64,000 nt of DNA from JAWKSY01 sp041402125. GTDB taxonomy: Bacteria > Planctomycetota > GCA-002687715 > DRQF01. The position numbers and the translations under genes are program-made. Under the pieces are notes generated by a model that had not been told where the DNA came from, searched no databases, and saw only the letters and a program-made list of their open reading frames with translations. The stretch lies in the NCBI GenBank assembly GCA_041402125.1, contig JAWKSY010000009.1, positions 131,219 through 195,218 on the forward strand. Reading direction: 5' to 3'. Each line of letters opens with the position of its first letter. The stretch's first letter is position 1. Below, piece after piece: positions 31,864-40,376 of the stretch.

Positions 31864-33951
31864 ATGTCTCATCGCCGCCCCGTGTTCCTGGTCTGCCTCC
31901 TCGTGCTCGGCGCCTGCGGAGGAGATGAGCCCGCGAAGGGCGGCGGCGCGACCGCGGCGGAGAGAGTCGCCTTCAAGATCCGCGACGTGACGGCGGACTC
32001 GGGCCTCGACTTCGTCACCCGCAGCGGAACTCCCGAGCAGAAGACGATCGCCGAGGTCAAGGCCACCGGCGTCGGCGTGCTCGACTACGACGGTGACGGG
32101 CGCCTCGACGTCGTCCTCGTCGCGGGTTCCTCGCTCGAGCGACGCCGCGCGGGCGAGAGCGGTTTCGGCACGCGGCTCTTCCGCAACCTCGGCGGCCTGC
32201 GTTTCGAGGACGTGACCGAGAAGGTCGGGCTCCCGCCGACCGACTGGGCCTGCGCCCCGATCTGCGCGGACTACGACGGCGACGGGGACGACGACCTCTT
32301 CGTCACCCACCTCGGACGCAATCGCCTCTTCCGCAACGAGGGCGGGCGCTTCGTCGACGTCACGGACGAGGCCGGCCTCGGCGACGAGGGCTGGGGGACG
32401 AGCGCCGCCTTCCACGACATCGACGGCGACGGCGACCTCGATCTCTACGTCTGCAACTACCTCACGATCGATCTCGACGATCCTCCGATGCACGGCAAGA
32501 AGGGCCTTAACTGCATCTGGAAGGACATGCCGGTCATGTGCGGGCCGGCCGGCCTCGCGCCGCAGGCCGACCGCGTCTACCGCAACGAGGGCGACGGGCG
32601 CTTCACCGAGGTCTCGAAGGAGTGGGGACTCGACGAGGTCGAGCCCTCCTTCGGGCTCGGCGTGGTCGCCGGCGACCTTGACGGAGACGGCCGACCCGAG
32701 CTCTACGTCGCGAACGACGGCATGGCGAACTTCTGGTTCGACTGGGACGGCACGCGCCTCGTCGAGCAGGGCTTCGAGCGCTCCGTCGCCTTCGGCGAGA
32801 ACGGCGACGCGGAGGCCGGCATGGGGCTCGACGCCTGCGACCTCAACGGCGACGGCGCGCAGGACCTCGTCTGCACGAACTTCTCGAACGAGTACAACAA
32901 CGTCTACGTGAGCAGTCCCGGCGACGACTGGTACCGCGAGGAGTCCGTCGTGAGCGGCTCCGCGACCGCGGCCTTCGACCACCTGGGCTGGGGCGTCGGC
33001 ATCCGCGACTTCGACCTCGACGGGCGCTGGGACTACTTCGTCGCGAACGGCCACGTCTACCCCCAGGCCGCGCAGTCCGGCACCGGCACCGACTACAAGC
33101 AGGCGAACCACCTCTTCCTCGGTCGGCCCGAGGGACGCTTCGAGCTCGCCTCGACGCGGGAGCACCCGGGCCTGGCGGTGCGGCAGGTCTCTCGCGGCGC
33201 CGCCTTCGCCGACCTCGACGACGACGGCGACGTCGACATCGTCGTCGTCAACCTGAACGCGCGCTGCAGCCTGCTCGAGGTGCTCGCGGATCGGGCGACG
33301 AGCGGCCGCCACTTCGCGGGCTTCGCCCTCCGCCAGGACGGCGCCAATCGCCAGGCGATCGGCGCGCTCGTCCGTCTCGTCGACGCGGCGGGCGCGACCG
33401 TCTTCGCCCGCGAGGTGCGACGCCAGTCGTCCTTCCAGGCCTCCTCCGATCCGCGCGTCCACTTCGGCCTCGGCTCGAAGCCCGAGGTCGACCACGTGGA
33501 GGTGCGATGGCCGGACGGCACGCGCGAGGCCTTCCCCTTCGCGATCGACCGCTACTCGGAACTCGTGCGCGGCGCGGGAAGGAGATCCGATGAACCGCCT
33601 CCCGCTCGCCCTCGCGACCTTCCTCCTCTGCGCCGCGTCCCTGGTCGCCCAGAACGGCGTCAAGGACGGTGGCATCGAGTACAACCTCCGCCGCGCCGAG
33701 CGGCTCATGGACCAGCTCAACTTCCGGTTCGCGGTGACCCACCTCGAGAAGGTCGGAGCCAACTACCCGAAGGACGCGCGGGTGGACGTCCTGCGCGGCG
33801 AGTGCCACTTCGCGATGTCGCAGTGGAAGGAGGCGATCGCCGCCTACCGCGCGGGCTTCGCGAAGGACCCGGGCCTCGTACCCCGCGTCTCGAACTACCC
33901 CTTCGCGCTGCTCAAGCTCGGCGAGCTCGACGAGGCGGAGAAGGGCTATGA
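31864..33951 (+). CDS. CRTAC1-like FG-GAP/ASPIC-UnbV lipoprotein; frame runs on into the next gene
   Basis: The product has a lipobox signal peptide (MSHRRPVFLVCLLVLGAC), seven FG-GAP/VCBS motifs (for example VLDYDGDGRLDVVLV, FHDIDGDGDLDLYVC, FADLDDDGDVDIVVV) and an ASPIC/UnbV domain ending about residue 565 with VRWPDGTREAFPFAI. The family normally ends there. Here the frame continues 125 codons, to 33951, through Arg/Pro-rich sequence antiphase to the TPR gene that starts at 33590. One missing base shortly before 33590 would make the frame end at the TGA of ATGA 33590-33593, the usual coupled overlap. The role is probably extracellular Ca2+-dependent binding. Assembly error, mutation or programmed frameshift are open possibilities. 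Confidence 0.8.
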   Translation: MSHRRPVFLVCLLVLGACGGDEPAKGGGATAAERVAFKIRDVTADSGLDFVTRSGTPEQKTIAEVKATGVGVLDYDGDGRLDVVLVAGSSLERRRAGESGFGTRLFRNLGGLRFEDVTEKVGLPPTDWACAPICADYDGDGDDDLFVTHLGRNRLFRNEGGRFVDVTDEAGLGDEGWGTSAAFHDIDGDGDLDLYVCNYLTIDLDDPPMHGKKGLNCIWKDMPVMCGPAGLAPQADRVYRNEGDGRFTEVSKEWGLDEVEPSFGLGVVAGDLDGDGRPELYVANDGMANFWFDWDGTRLVEQGFERSVAFGENGDAEAGMGLDACDLNGDGAQDLVCTNFSNEYNNVYVSSPGDDWYREESVVSGSATAAFDHLGWGVGIRDFDLDGRWDYFVANGHVYPQAAQSGTGTDYKQANHLFLGRPEGRFELASTREHPGLAVRQVSRGAAFADLDDDGDVDIVVVNLNARCSLLEVLADRATSGRHFAGFALRQDGANRQAIGALVRLVDAAGATVFAREVRRQSSFQASSDPRVHFGLGSKPEVDHVEVRWPDGTREAFPFAIDRYSELVRGAGRRSDEPPPARPRDLPPLRRVPGRPERRQGRWHRVQPPPRRAAHGPAQLPVRGDPPREGRSQLPEGRAGGRPARRVPLRDVAVEGGDRRLPRGLREGPGPRTPRLELPLRAAQARRARRGGEGL

Positions 33952-34654
33952 GGCGATCTTCGCGAAGGCCGGCGACGACGGCGAGCGCGCCCAGGCCGCC
34001 TACGGCGTCGGCCTGGTCAAGCTGAACCGCGGCGACGAGCCGGGCGCCCTCGCGGCCTTCCAGCGCGCGCACGGCTTCAATCCGCGCTCCTCGAAGATCA
34101 ACTACCGCCTGGGCATCGCCTACCGCATGGCGAAGAAGCCCGACGAGGCGCTCCGTCACCTCGAGATGGTGCTCGACCGTAACGGGCTGCACGAGGCGGC
34201 GGCCTACAACGTCGCGATGGCCTGGACCCAGAAGAAGGACGCCGCGAAGGTCAAGGAGTGGAAGCGCCGCCACCGGGAGATCCGCGACGCGCGGGTGAAG
34301 CTCGCCGGCTTCCGCGCCCGCCTCACCGAGCGTCCGGGCGACGCGCTGCTGCTGCGCAACATCGCCGAGATCCTCCTCGAGTTCGGCAACCACGACGAGG
34401 CGGTCGGCGTCTGGCGCGCGGTGCGGGCCCAGGCCTCGACCGACGCCGAGGTCGTCTACAAGTACGCGCTCTGCCTCTTCCACGTCGGCGACTACTTCGC
34501 GTCGCGGACCCAGCTCGAGCAGGCGATGCGTCTCGATCCCGAGCTGAAGGAGGCCCAGGCCCTCCACGATCGGATCATGGCCGAGTTCCACGGCGGCGAG
34601 CGCAAGGTGGAGGCGCCGGGCGCGACCCGCGTCGACGAGGACGGCGATTCGTGA
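33590..34654 (+). CDS. Secreted TPR-repeat protein
   Basis: The 354-residue protein has a signal peptide (MNRLPLALATFLLCAASLVAQ) and about seven tetratricopeptide repeats covering the rest, such as EAIAAYRAGFAKDPGLVPR and DEALRHLEMVLDRNGLHEAA. GGAAGGAGATCC precedes the ATG. It is probably a periplasmic protein-binding partner of the CRTAC1-like protein encoded just before; CRTAC1 and TPR genes often lie together in this kind of genome. The stop overlaps the next gene's GTG. Confidence 0.84.
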   Translation: MNRLPLALATFLLCAASLVAQNGVKDGGIEYNLRRAERLMDQLNFRFAVTHLEKVGANYPKDARVDVLRGECHFAMSQWKEAIAAYRAGFAKDPGLVPRVSNYPFALLKLGELDEAEKGYEAIFAKAGDDGERAQAAYGVGLVKLNRGDEPGALAAFQRAHGFNPRSSKINYRLGIAYRMAKKPDEALRHLEMVLDRNGLHEAAAYNVAMAWTQKKDAAKVKEWKRRHREIRDARVKLAGFRARLTERPGDALLLRNIAEILLEFGNHDEAVGVWRAVRAQASTDAEVVYKYALCLFHVGDYFASRTQLEQAMRLDPELKEAQALHDRIMAEFHGGERKVEAPGATRVDEDGDS

Positions 34655-35307
34655 GTCCCCTCGGCGCGCTCGAGGCGCGGGGCGGAAATCTCGTCGCGGT
34701 CGAGGCCGCGCCCGAACACTCCGTCCGTCTGCTTACGGCCGTCGCGCGCGCCTGGGAGGTGATGAAGGCCGAGGCCGCCCGCGAGGGCGTCGGCCTCGTC
34801 GCCGTGTCCGGCTTCCGCGACCTCGAGCGTCAGCGCGCGATCTGGAACCGGAAGTTCGCGGCCGCGCTCGAGGACGGCCTCGACGAGGCGGCCGCGCTCG
34901 CGCGCGTCCTCGAGTACAGCGCGCCGCCCGGATGGTCCCGCCACCACTGGGGCACCGATCTCGACCTCGTCGGCGAGGCTCTTGCCGCGGAGCCGCGCCT
35001 CGAGGAGGCCGACTGGGACGACGGCGGCCCCTGCGCCGAGGCCGGCCGCTGGCTCGCCCGCCGCGCCGCGGACTTCGGCTTCGTTCGACCCTACGATCGC
35101 GACCGCGGCGGCTTCCGCCCCGAGCCCTGGCACTGGAGCTTCGGCCCGATCGCGCGGCCCGCGCTCGCGACGGCGCTCGGCTTCGAGTGGACGGAATGGC
35201 TGAGGGCCGAACCCTTCGCGGGTTCGGCCCTCCTCCTTCGCGATCTCGCGCGCGAGCGCGATCGCTTCCTGCTGGGGATCGATCCCCGGCTCATTCCCGA
35301 TCAGTAG
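34651..35307 (+). CDS. M15 family D-alanyl-D-alanine carboxypeptidase (VanY/LdcB-like)
   Basis: The 218-residue protein has the M15B motifs: SGFRDLERQRAIWNRKF near residue 50, the zinc/substrate motif S-R-H-H-W-G-T-D-L-D-L (SxHxxGxAxD type) near 95, and EPWHWSFG with the last ligand histidine near 155. It should trim the terminal D-alanine of peptidoglycan peptides. No signal peptide is seen from the GTG at 34651, which overlaps the TPR stop (GTGA); a cytoplasmic or non-classical location would be odd for the substrate. The 3' end overlaps the convergent permease gene by 7 nt. Confidence 0.85.
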   Translation: MSPLGALEARGGNLVAVEAAPEHSVRLLTAVARAWEVMKAEAAREGVGLVAVSGFRDLERQRAIWNRKFAAALEDGLDEAAALARVLEYSAPPGWSRHHWGTDLDLVGEALAAEPRLEEADWDDGGPCAEAGRWLARRAADFGFVRPYDRDRGGFRPEPWHWSFGPIARPALATALGFEWTEWLRAEPFAGSALLLRDLARERDRFLLGIDPRLIPDQ

Positions 35308-36716
35308 TCGGCGCGGCGGAACCGCCAGTAGCCGAGCCCGAGAGAACCCAGGAGCCACGCCGAGGCGGTCTGGATCGGTTGCCAGTCGATGTAGGGCATC
35401 GCGAGGATCGAGGCCACCGACGTGCCCTTGAGGCTCTCGAAGTTCGGGAACGACCAACGGACGCCCCGCGCGAGGGACGTGAGCCAGTCGTAGTTCTTGA
35501 ACATGCCGACCTGTTCGAGGCCGATGAAGATGCCGAGAGCGGTGTCGATGACGATGTAGAAGCCGAGTCCGACGATCAGGGCGAGCGTCGAGCTCCGCGA
35601 CAGCACGCCGAGCAGGGCGAGCAGCGCGTAGAGCACGCCGCCCGCGAAGACGAGGAAGCTCGCGCCGAGATAGATTCGGGCCGGCCAGTAGCCCACCCGC
35701 AATCCGAAGCCGACGAAGAGCAACGTCGACACGCCGAAGACGATGGCGGCGAAGAGGACCATGCCCCCGAAGTACTTGCCGAGGAAGATCTGAAGCCGCC
35801 GCGTCGGCCGCGCGACGACGACGTCGATCGCGCCCGCGGCGAGCATGCCGGGAAAGTAGCCCGCCGCCGCTGCGATGAAGAGGATCATCGCACAGGTGAA
35901 GACGACCCGCATGAGCATGCTCAGGAGGGCCTCGGTCGAGCGCGCCAGACGACCGGAGGCGACGTTGCGCTCCTCGAGCCGCCGCTCGCGCTCCTTGAAG
36001 TCCTCCTGACCGCTCGGATCGTCCATCGTGAGGCTGCCCTCGCGAAGGAGCTCGGCCTGGACCCAGGCCTGCTTCCACATCGTGTAGAGGAACTCCGGCG
36101 GCGTGTCCGTCCAGAGGAAGCCCAGGCCGCGGTCGGCCTCGATCTTCAGGCGCTTGTTCTCGCGCACGTAGTCCGATTCGCGCAGGGCGATCATGGCGCG
36201 CTCGGCGACCGCCGCCGATGAGAACGAGATCCGGTCACCGCTCAGGGTTCGGAAGGCCCGGATTCCGTCGTCGGTCGACTTCGAGAAGAACTCCGACGCT
36301 TCCTTGGCGAGATCGTTCGACGGGAAGACGAGATCCGGGCCGTCGGCCGTGACGGGTGCGGCACCGCCGAGGACCTCGAACTCGCGCAGGGTCTCCGCCG
36401 CGGCCGCGGCCGACTCGGAGTCCTCGAAGGCGGCCACGAAGCTCGCGTAGCGCCGACGGAGCGAGGGGTTCGGATCGAACATTCCACCGTCGAGAGACTC
36501 CGCCACCTCGAGTCCGGACAGCCCTTCGCAGAGCCTCTGGAACTGTTCCTCGGTGACACGGCCGTCGGCGTTCCGGACGTAGACGACATCCATCGGTCGG
36601 GAGACGATGACGGCGGCGAGGGCGAGGATCAGCAGCAGCACGATCAGGATGATCAGGACGACCTGCTGCTTCGACTGCTTCCAGGTGTCGCCGACGATGG
36701 CGAGGAAGACGTTCAT
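35301..36716 (-). CDS. ABC transporter permease (ABC-2 type)
   Basis: The 471-residue protein has one N-terminal helix (VVLIILIVLLLILALAAVIV), a periplasmic domain of about 240 residues, then five or six helices in the C-terminal half (FTCAMILFIAAAAGYFPGML, GMVLFAAIVFGVSTLLFVGF and following). This is the ABC-2 permease layout with a large first loop. Its ATG overlaps the stop of the ATPase gene (ATGA), so the two form one export system. The substrate is unknown. Confidence 0.83.
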   Translation of the reverse strand: MNVFLAIVGDTWKQSKQQVVLIILIVLLLILALAAVIVSRPMDVVYVRNADGRVTEEQFQRLCEGLSGLEVAESLDGGMFDPNPSLRRRYASFVAAFEDSESAAAAAETLREFEVLGGAAPVTADGPDLVFPSNDLAKEASEFFSKSTDDGIRAFRTLSGDRISFSSAAVAERAMIALRESDYVRENKRLKIEADRGLGFLWTDTPPEFLYTMWKQAWVQAELLREGSLTMDDPSGQEDFKERERRLEERNVASGRLARSTEALLSMLMRVVFTCAMILFIAAAAGYFPGMLAAGAIDVVVARPTRRLQIFLGKYFGGMVLFAAIVFGVSTLLFVGFGLRVGYWPARIYLGASFLVFAGGVLYALLALLGVLSRSSTLALIVGLGFYIVIDTALGIFIGLEQVGMFKNYDWLTSLARGVRWSFPNFESLKGTSVASILAMPYIDWQPIQTASAWLLGSLGLGYWRFRRADY

Positions 36717-37675
36717 GCGTCGGCTCCGTCGGTCTGGCTGGAGATGAGGTCGATGAAGGCGTCCTCGAGGTTCACCTCGTCGGGGCGGACGGAGGAGATG
36801 GAGACTCCCGAGGAGCGCAGCAGATCGATGAGGCCGTCGATCTCGGTCTCGGCGGCGACGCCGATCGAGAAGCGCGTTTCGGGGCCGCGCGGTCCCGCGG
36901 AGGTCGCGAGGGCGGCGCCGCGGTCGCGAAGGCGCTCGGCCAGGTCGGACGGGATCGCGCCGCAGCGGAAAGCGACCTGCAGACCCGTGCGCTTGCCGCT
37001 GACCGCGGTCTTGATCTCGTCCACGGTGCCGATCTTGACGAGCACGCCCTTGTTCAGGATGGCGATCTTGTCGCAGATCACCTCGACCTCCGAGAGGAGA
37101 TGCGAGTTGAAGAAGACGGTGGCGCCTCGGTTCGCGATCTCGGCGATGACGTCGCGGATCTCACGCCGTCCCTTGGGATCGACGCCGTCGGTGGGCTCGT
37201 CGAGGAAGATGAGGCGCGGGTCGCCGAGCATCGCCTGCGCGAGGCCGACGCGCTGGTTCATGCCCTTCGAGTACTTCGAGATCTTGGTGTCGGCCCATTC
37301 CTGCATGCCGACGATCCGGAGCTTGGCCTCCGTCTCCTGCTTGAGATGGGCGCCGGAGAGGCCGGCGAGCCGTCCGAAGTAGTGACAGACGCCGGCGCCG
37401 GTGAGGTAGCGCGGGAACCGGTGACCTTCGGGAAGGTAGCCGACGCCCTGGCGCGACTCGGGGTCGCGAAAGTCGCGTCCGAGCAGGCTCGCGCTACCGC
37501 TGGTCGCGTGGACGATCGACAGCAGCGACTTCACCAGGGTCGACTTGCCGGCGCCGTTCGGTCCCAGGAGGCCGAAGCGCGTTCCGGCGGGGATCTCGAG
37601 ATCCAGGGGCTTCAGGGCCTGGATCCCGCCCTTGTAGGTCTTCGCGAGACCGCGGGTCTCGACGGCATTTTCCAC
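36713..37675 (-). CDS. ABC transporter ATP-binding protein
   Basis: The 320-residue ATPase has Walker A GLLGPNGAGKST near residue 38, Q-loop region VGYLPEGHRFPRYLT, signature YSKGMNQRVGLAQAML, Walker B LIFLDEPTDGVDP and the switch histidine in NSHLLSEVE. The last 100 residues form the extra C-terminal domain typical of exporters of the CcmA/NatA type. The GTG at 37675 with AAGGAGAG upstream is preferred over an ATG 16 codons earlier. It forms an operon with the permease downstream. Confidence 0.92.
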   Translation of the reverse strand: MENAVETRGLAKTYKGGIQALKPLDLEIPAGTRFGLLGPNGAGKSTLVKSLLSIVHATSGSASLLGRDFRDPESRQGVGYLPEGHRFPRYLTGAGVCHYFGRLAGLSGAHLKQETEAKLRIVGMQEWADTKISKYSKGMNQRVGLAQAMLGDPRLIFLDEPTDGVDPKGRREIRDVIAEIANRGATVFFNSHLLSEVEVICDKIAILNKGVLVKIGTVDEIKTAVSGKRTGLQVAFRCGAIPSDLAERLRDRGAALATSAGPRGPETRFSIGVAAETEIDGLIDLLRSSGVSISSVRPDEVNLEDAFIDLISSQTDGADA

Positions 37676-37734
37676 GTCTCTCTCCTTCTCCGTCCCGGGG
37701 CCCCGGGATTGTAGAGGGCTCATCCGCGCGGGTG

Positions 37735-37740
37735 TAGACT
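37735..37740 (+). promoter_or_regulatory. -10 element TAGACT of a leaderless transcript
   Basis: TAGACT ends exactly 6 nt before ATG 37747, so transcription should begin at or next to the start codon. No ribosome binding site is present in CGCGCC. The minus-strand ABC operon starts nearby in the other direction. Confidence 0.5.
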
Positions 37741-37746
37741 CGCGCC

Positions 37747-38055
37747 ATGAGCGAATTCGATCCCGACGAGCCCGTTCGCTGCGAGGGCTGCGGCGAGGAG
37801 CTGCCGGCCTTCCTCGACGCCTGCCCCTACTGCGACGGGGAGGACGAGGAAGGTGACGTCGGAGTCGAGACCCTCGCCTGTCCCGAGTGCGGCGTCCAGC
37901 TCTACGAGGAGGCGCAGCAGTGCTTCGCCTGCGGCGCCTGGGTGACCCTGCGGGTCGGCGAGCCGGCGCGACGACGTCGCCTCATGCTCCTCGTCGCCGC
38001 CGCCCTGGTCGTGATCCTCACCGTCCTCGCCGTCCTCTTCGTGAACCGCGCCTAG
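37747..38055 (+). CDS. Double zinc-ribbon membrane protein
   Basis: The 102-residue protein has two four-cysteine ribbons (CEGCG...CPYC and CPECG...CFACG, residues 12-62) and one C-terminal membrane helix (LMLLVAAALVVILTVLAVLF). The ribbons face the cytoplasm if the tail anchor inserts normally. No specific function is known. It is probably translated from a leaderless mRNA. It is followed after 62 nt by the DUF971 gene. Confidence 0.72.
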   Translation: MSEFDPDEPVRCEGCGEELPAFLDACPYCDGEDEEGDVGVETLACPECGVQLYEEAQQCFACGAWVTLRVGEPARRRRLMLLVAAALVVILTVLAVLFVNRA

Positions 38056-38117
38056 GGCCGGTCGCGCGAGGCTTGCCCTTCGCCGGGGCCGGTGGGATAT
38101 TCCCGCGGAGGATTCCC

Positions 38118-38426
38118 GTGACCTACGACGCCAGCCGCCGCCCGACCGGGCTCGAAGCGACCGAGACCGGCATCCGCATCACCTGGGCCGACGGCGCCGT
38201 CACCGAGATCGGCGGCGAGGACCTCCGACGGGCCTGCCCCTGCGCCAACTGCGTCGACGAGTGGACCGGCGAGCGTCGCTTCCGCGACGAGAACGCCGTC
38301 GGGGTCGGCGTGCGGGCGATGAATCAGGTCGGGAACTACGCCTTCGCCATCGTCTTCACCGACGGCCACGAGACCGGGATCTTCAGCTACCCCCGCCTCC
38401 GCGAGCTCGGCGACCCGCAGGCCTGA
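38118..38426 (+). CDS. DUF971 protein (gamma-butyrobetaine hydroxylase N-terminal-like)
   Basis: The 102-residue protein matches the DUF971 domain: GIRITWADG near residue 15, then LRRACPCANCVDEWTG with C-x-C-x2-C, VGNYAFAIVFTDGHETGIFSY and a final LREL. This domain binds metal in hydroxylases and occurs alone in iron-sulfur (Mrp/ApbC) contexts. A GTG at 38118 with GCGGAGGA upstream is the start. Confidence 0.85.
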   Translation: MTYDASRRPTGLEATETGIRITWADGAVTEIGGEDLRRACPCANCVDEWTGERRFRDENAVGVGVRAMNQVGNYAFAIVFTDGHETGIFSYPRLRELGDPQA

Positions 38427-38432
38427 AGGCGC

Positions 38433-38831
38433 TCAGGACACCTGCGCGATCATCCGCGCGAGGCCGTAGGTCACGAAGGCGACGAGACCCACCCAGAGGA
38501 AGGCGTTGAAGCCGCGGGTGTGCGCGTCGCGCCACCGCAGGTAGGCCCTCCCGACGGGCGGGATCACGCCGAGCGCGAGCAGGACCGCCGCGGGCCAGAA
38601 CAGGAAGGCGAAGGGGTGGTAGTGCCAGGCGCTCTCGAAGCGCAGGTGCGTGATCGAGGTGACCCCGCGCGTCATCCCGCAGCCGAAGCAATCCACGCCG
38701 GTGTACTGCTTGAAGACGCAGAGCGAGACGCCGTAGCCGTCGGGGTTGAGCACGACCGAGGCCGCGATCACGGCGGCGCAGATCCAGAACAGGCTGCGCG
38801 CGAAGACGAAGGAGAGGTCCGGGACCTTCAA
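38433..38831 (-). CDS. DUF2752 membrane protein
   Basis: The 132-residue protein has three or four helices and the DUF2752 signature C-x-F-G-C-G-M-T-R (GVDCFGCGMTRGVTSI) near residue 48, preceded by LNPDGYGVSLCVF. The cysteines suggest redox or metal binding, but no function is established. It is convergent with the DUF971 gene, 6 nt apart. Confidence 0.85.
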   Translation of the reverse strand: MKVPDLSFVFARSLFWICAAVIAASVVLNPDGYGVSLCVFKQYTGVDCFGCGMTRGVTSITHLRFESAWHYHPFAFLFWPAAVLLALGVIPPVGRAYLRWRDAHTRGFNAFLWVGLVAFVTYGLARMIAQVS

Positions 38832-38904
38832 GGGGCGTCTCCGGGCGGGAGGGCGCGCGGAAGCCCCGGCGACGCGCGCCGCCGGGGTCTCCTCGGGCGG
38901 GCGA

Positions 38905-39258
38905 TCAGTCGTCGTCGGACTCGTCGTAGTGCTCGACGTTGATGATCGAGTGGATGCCGCCGCGCGTCGACCAGCGCGACTCGAGCTCCATCCACTTCGG
39001 ATCGCAGGCCGCGACGAGGTCGTCGAGGATCTTGTTCGTGGCGGCCTCGTAGAAGATGCCCTCGTTCCGGAAGCCCTGGAGGTAGAGCTTCATCGACTTG
39101 AGCTCGATGCAGCGGTCCTTCGGGGCGTAGGTGAGCGTGAGCTGCGCGAAGTCCGGGTGGCCCGTCTTGGGGCAGACCGAGGTGAATTCCTCGACCTCGT
39201 GGCAGATCGTGTAGTCGCGGTTCGGCTCGGGGTTCTCGAAGGTCTCGATGTCGGCCAT
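38905..39258 (-). CDS. queF: NADPH-dependent 7-cyano-7-deazaguanine reductase
   Basis: The 117-residue protein is the short (type I) QueF, which reduces preQ0 to preQ1 in queuosine synthesis. The catalytic cysteine and aspartate are in EFTSVCPKTGHPDFAQLTL, and the family segment ELKSMKLYLQGFRNEGIFYE follows. ATG 39258 is chosen because AGAGAGCC precedes it and the protein then starts MADIETFENPEPNRDY, as in homologues; the frame is open further but without sense. No other queuosine gene is in the window. Confidence 0.92.
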   Translation of the reverse strand: MADIETFENPEPNRDYTICHEVEEFTSVCPKTGHPDFAQLTLTYAPKDRCIELKSMKLYLQGFRNEGIFYEAATNKILDDLVAACDPKWMELESRWSTRGGIHSIINVEHYDESDDD

Positions 39259-39400
39259 CTCGGCTCTCTCTCCGGTCGGGAGCCGCGCATCCGGCCCCGG
39301 GGTCGGCGCCGGTCCTCCCGGCGCTCCTGCGAGGGGTTCTAACCGCTCGGCCCTCGCCTTTACACGCGCTCGCGCGCGGGGGAGGAGGGCGCGAGCCTGA

Positions 39401-39406
39401 TATACT
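39401..39406 (+). promoter_or_regulatory. -10 element TATACT
   Basis: TATACT preceded by TGA lies 48 nt before ATG 39455 of ilvE. A GGAGGA ribosome binding site follows. No -35 is seen in the G-rich stretch upstream. Confidence 0.5.
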
Positions 39407-39454
39407 TCGCGCCTCCCGGGGGAAGGTTCCCGGGATCGCGATCCGGAGGACCCC

Positions 39455-40369
39455 ATGAAGCCCGTCGAATCGATCTGGATGAACGGGGCGATGGTCCCCT
39501 GGGACGAGGCGCGGATCCACGTCCTTAGTCACGTGATCCACTACGGTTACGGCGTCTTCGAGGGGATCCGCTGCTACGAGACCCCGACCGGCCCCGCGAT
39601 CTTCCGGCTCGACGAGCACCTCCGCCGCCTCGAGGAGTCCGCGCACATCCTGCGCCTGCCCAACCCGCACGCGCGCGAGGTCTGGCGCGACGCCTGCATC
39701 GCCGTCGTGCGCGACAACGGCCTGCGCTCGGCCTACATCCGCCCGACGCTCGCCGTCGGCTACGGGCCGCTCGGCCTCGCGAACATCCACAACGAGCCGG
39801 TCGCGGCCGTCGCCGCCTTCGAGTGGGGCGCCTACCTCGGCGAGGAGGGGATCGAGAAGGGCATCCGCGCCAAGGTCTCTTCCTTCGCGCGCAGCCACGT
39901 CAACTCGCACATGCTGAAGGGCAAGATCAACGGCATGTACGTCAACAACGTCCTCGCGAAGCGCGAGGCGCTCGACCTCGGCTACGAGGAGGCGATCATG
40001 CTCGACACGACGGGACACGTCGTGGAGGCCAGCGGCGAGAACCTCTTCGTGGTCCGCGACGGCGAGATCGCGACCCCGCCGATCGCGTCCGTCCTCGGCG
40101 GCATCACGCGTTCGAGCGTGATGCGGATCATGCGCGACCTCGGCCACGACGTCGTCGAGCGCCCGATCACCCGGGACGAGCTCTACATCGCCGAGGAGCT
40201 CTTCATGTGCGGCACCGCGGCGGAGGTCACCCCCGTGCGGGAGGTCGACGACCGGCAGGTCGGCCCGGGTCGCCCCGGTCCGGTGACGAAGGCCGTGCAG
40301 GAGCGCTACTTCGCCGCCGTGCGCGGCCGTCGCGAGGAGTACCGCGACTGGCTGACGCCGATCGCCTGA
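39455..40369 (+). CDS. ilvE: Branched-chain amino acid aminotransferase
   Basis: This 304-residue fold-type IV PLP enzyme makes or breaks down valine, leucine and isoleucine. It starts PVESIWMNGAMVPWDEARIH and has YGYGVFEGIRCY, the PLP lysine in HMLKGKINGMYVNNVLAK (near residue 158), EASGENLFVV and the phosphate-binding GGITRSSVM. Length and motifs match IlvE. It is a single gene with its own promoter and strong ribosome binding site. Confidence 0.95.
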   Translation: MKPVESIWMNGAMVPWDEARIHVLSHVIHYGYGVFEGIRCYETPTGPAIFRLDEHLRRLEESAHILRLPNPHAREVWRDACIAVVRDNGLRSAYIRPTLAVGYGPLGLANIHNEPVAAVAAFEWGAYLGEEGIEKGIRAKVSSFARSHVNSHMLKGKINGMYVNNVLAKREALDLGYEEAIMLDTTGHVVEASGENLFVVRDGEIATPPIASVLGGITRSSVMRIMRDLGHDVVERPITRDELYIAEELFMCGTAAEVTPVREVDDRQVGPGRPGPVTKAVQERYFAAVRGRREEYRDWLTPIA

Positions 40370-40376
40370 TCGCGTC

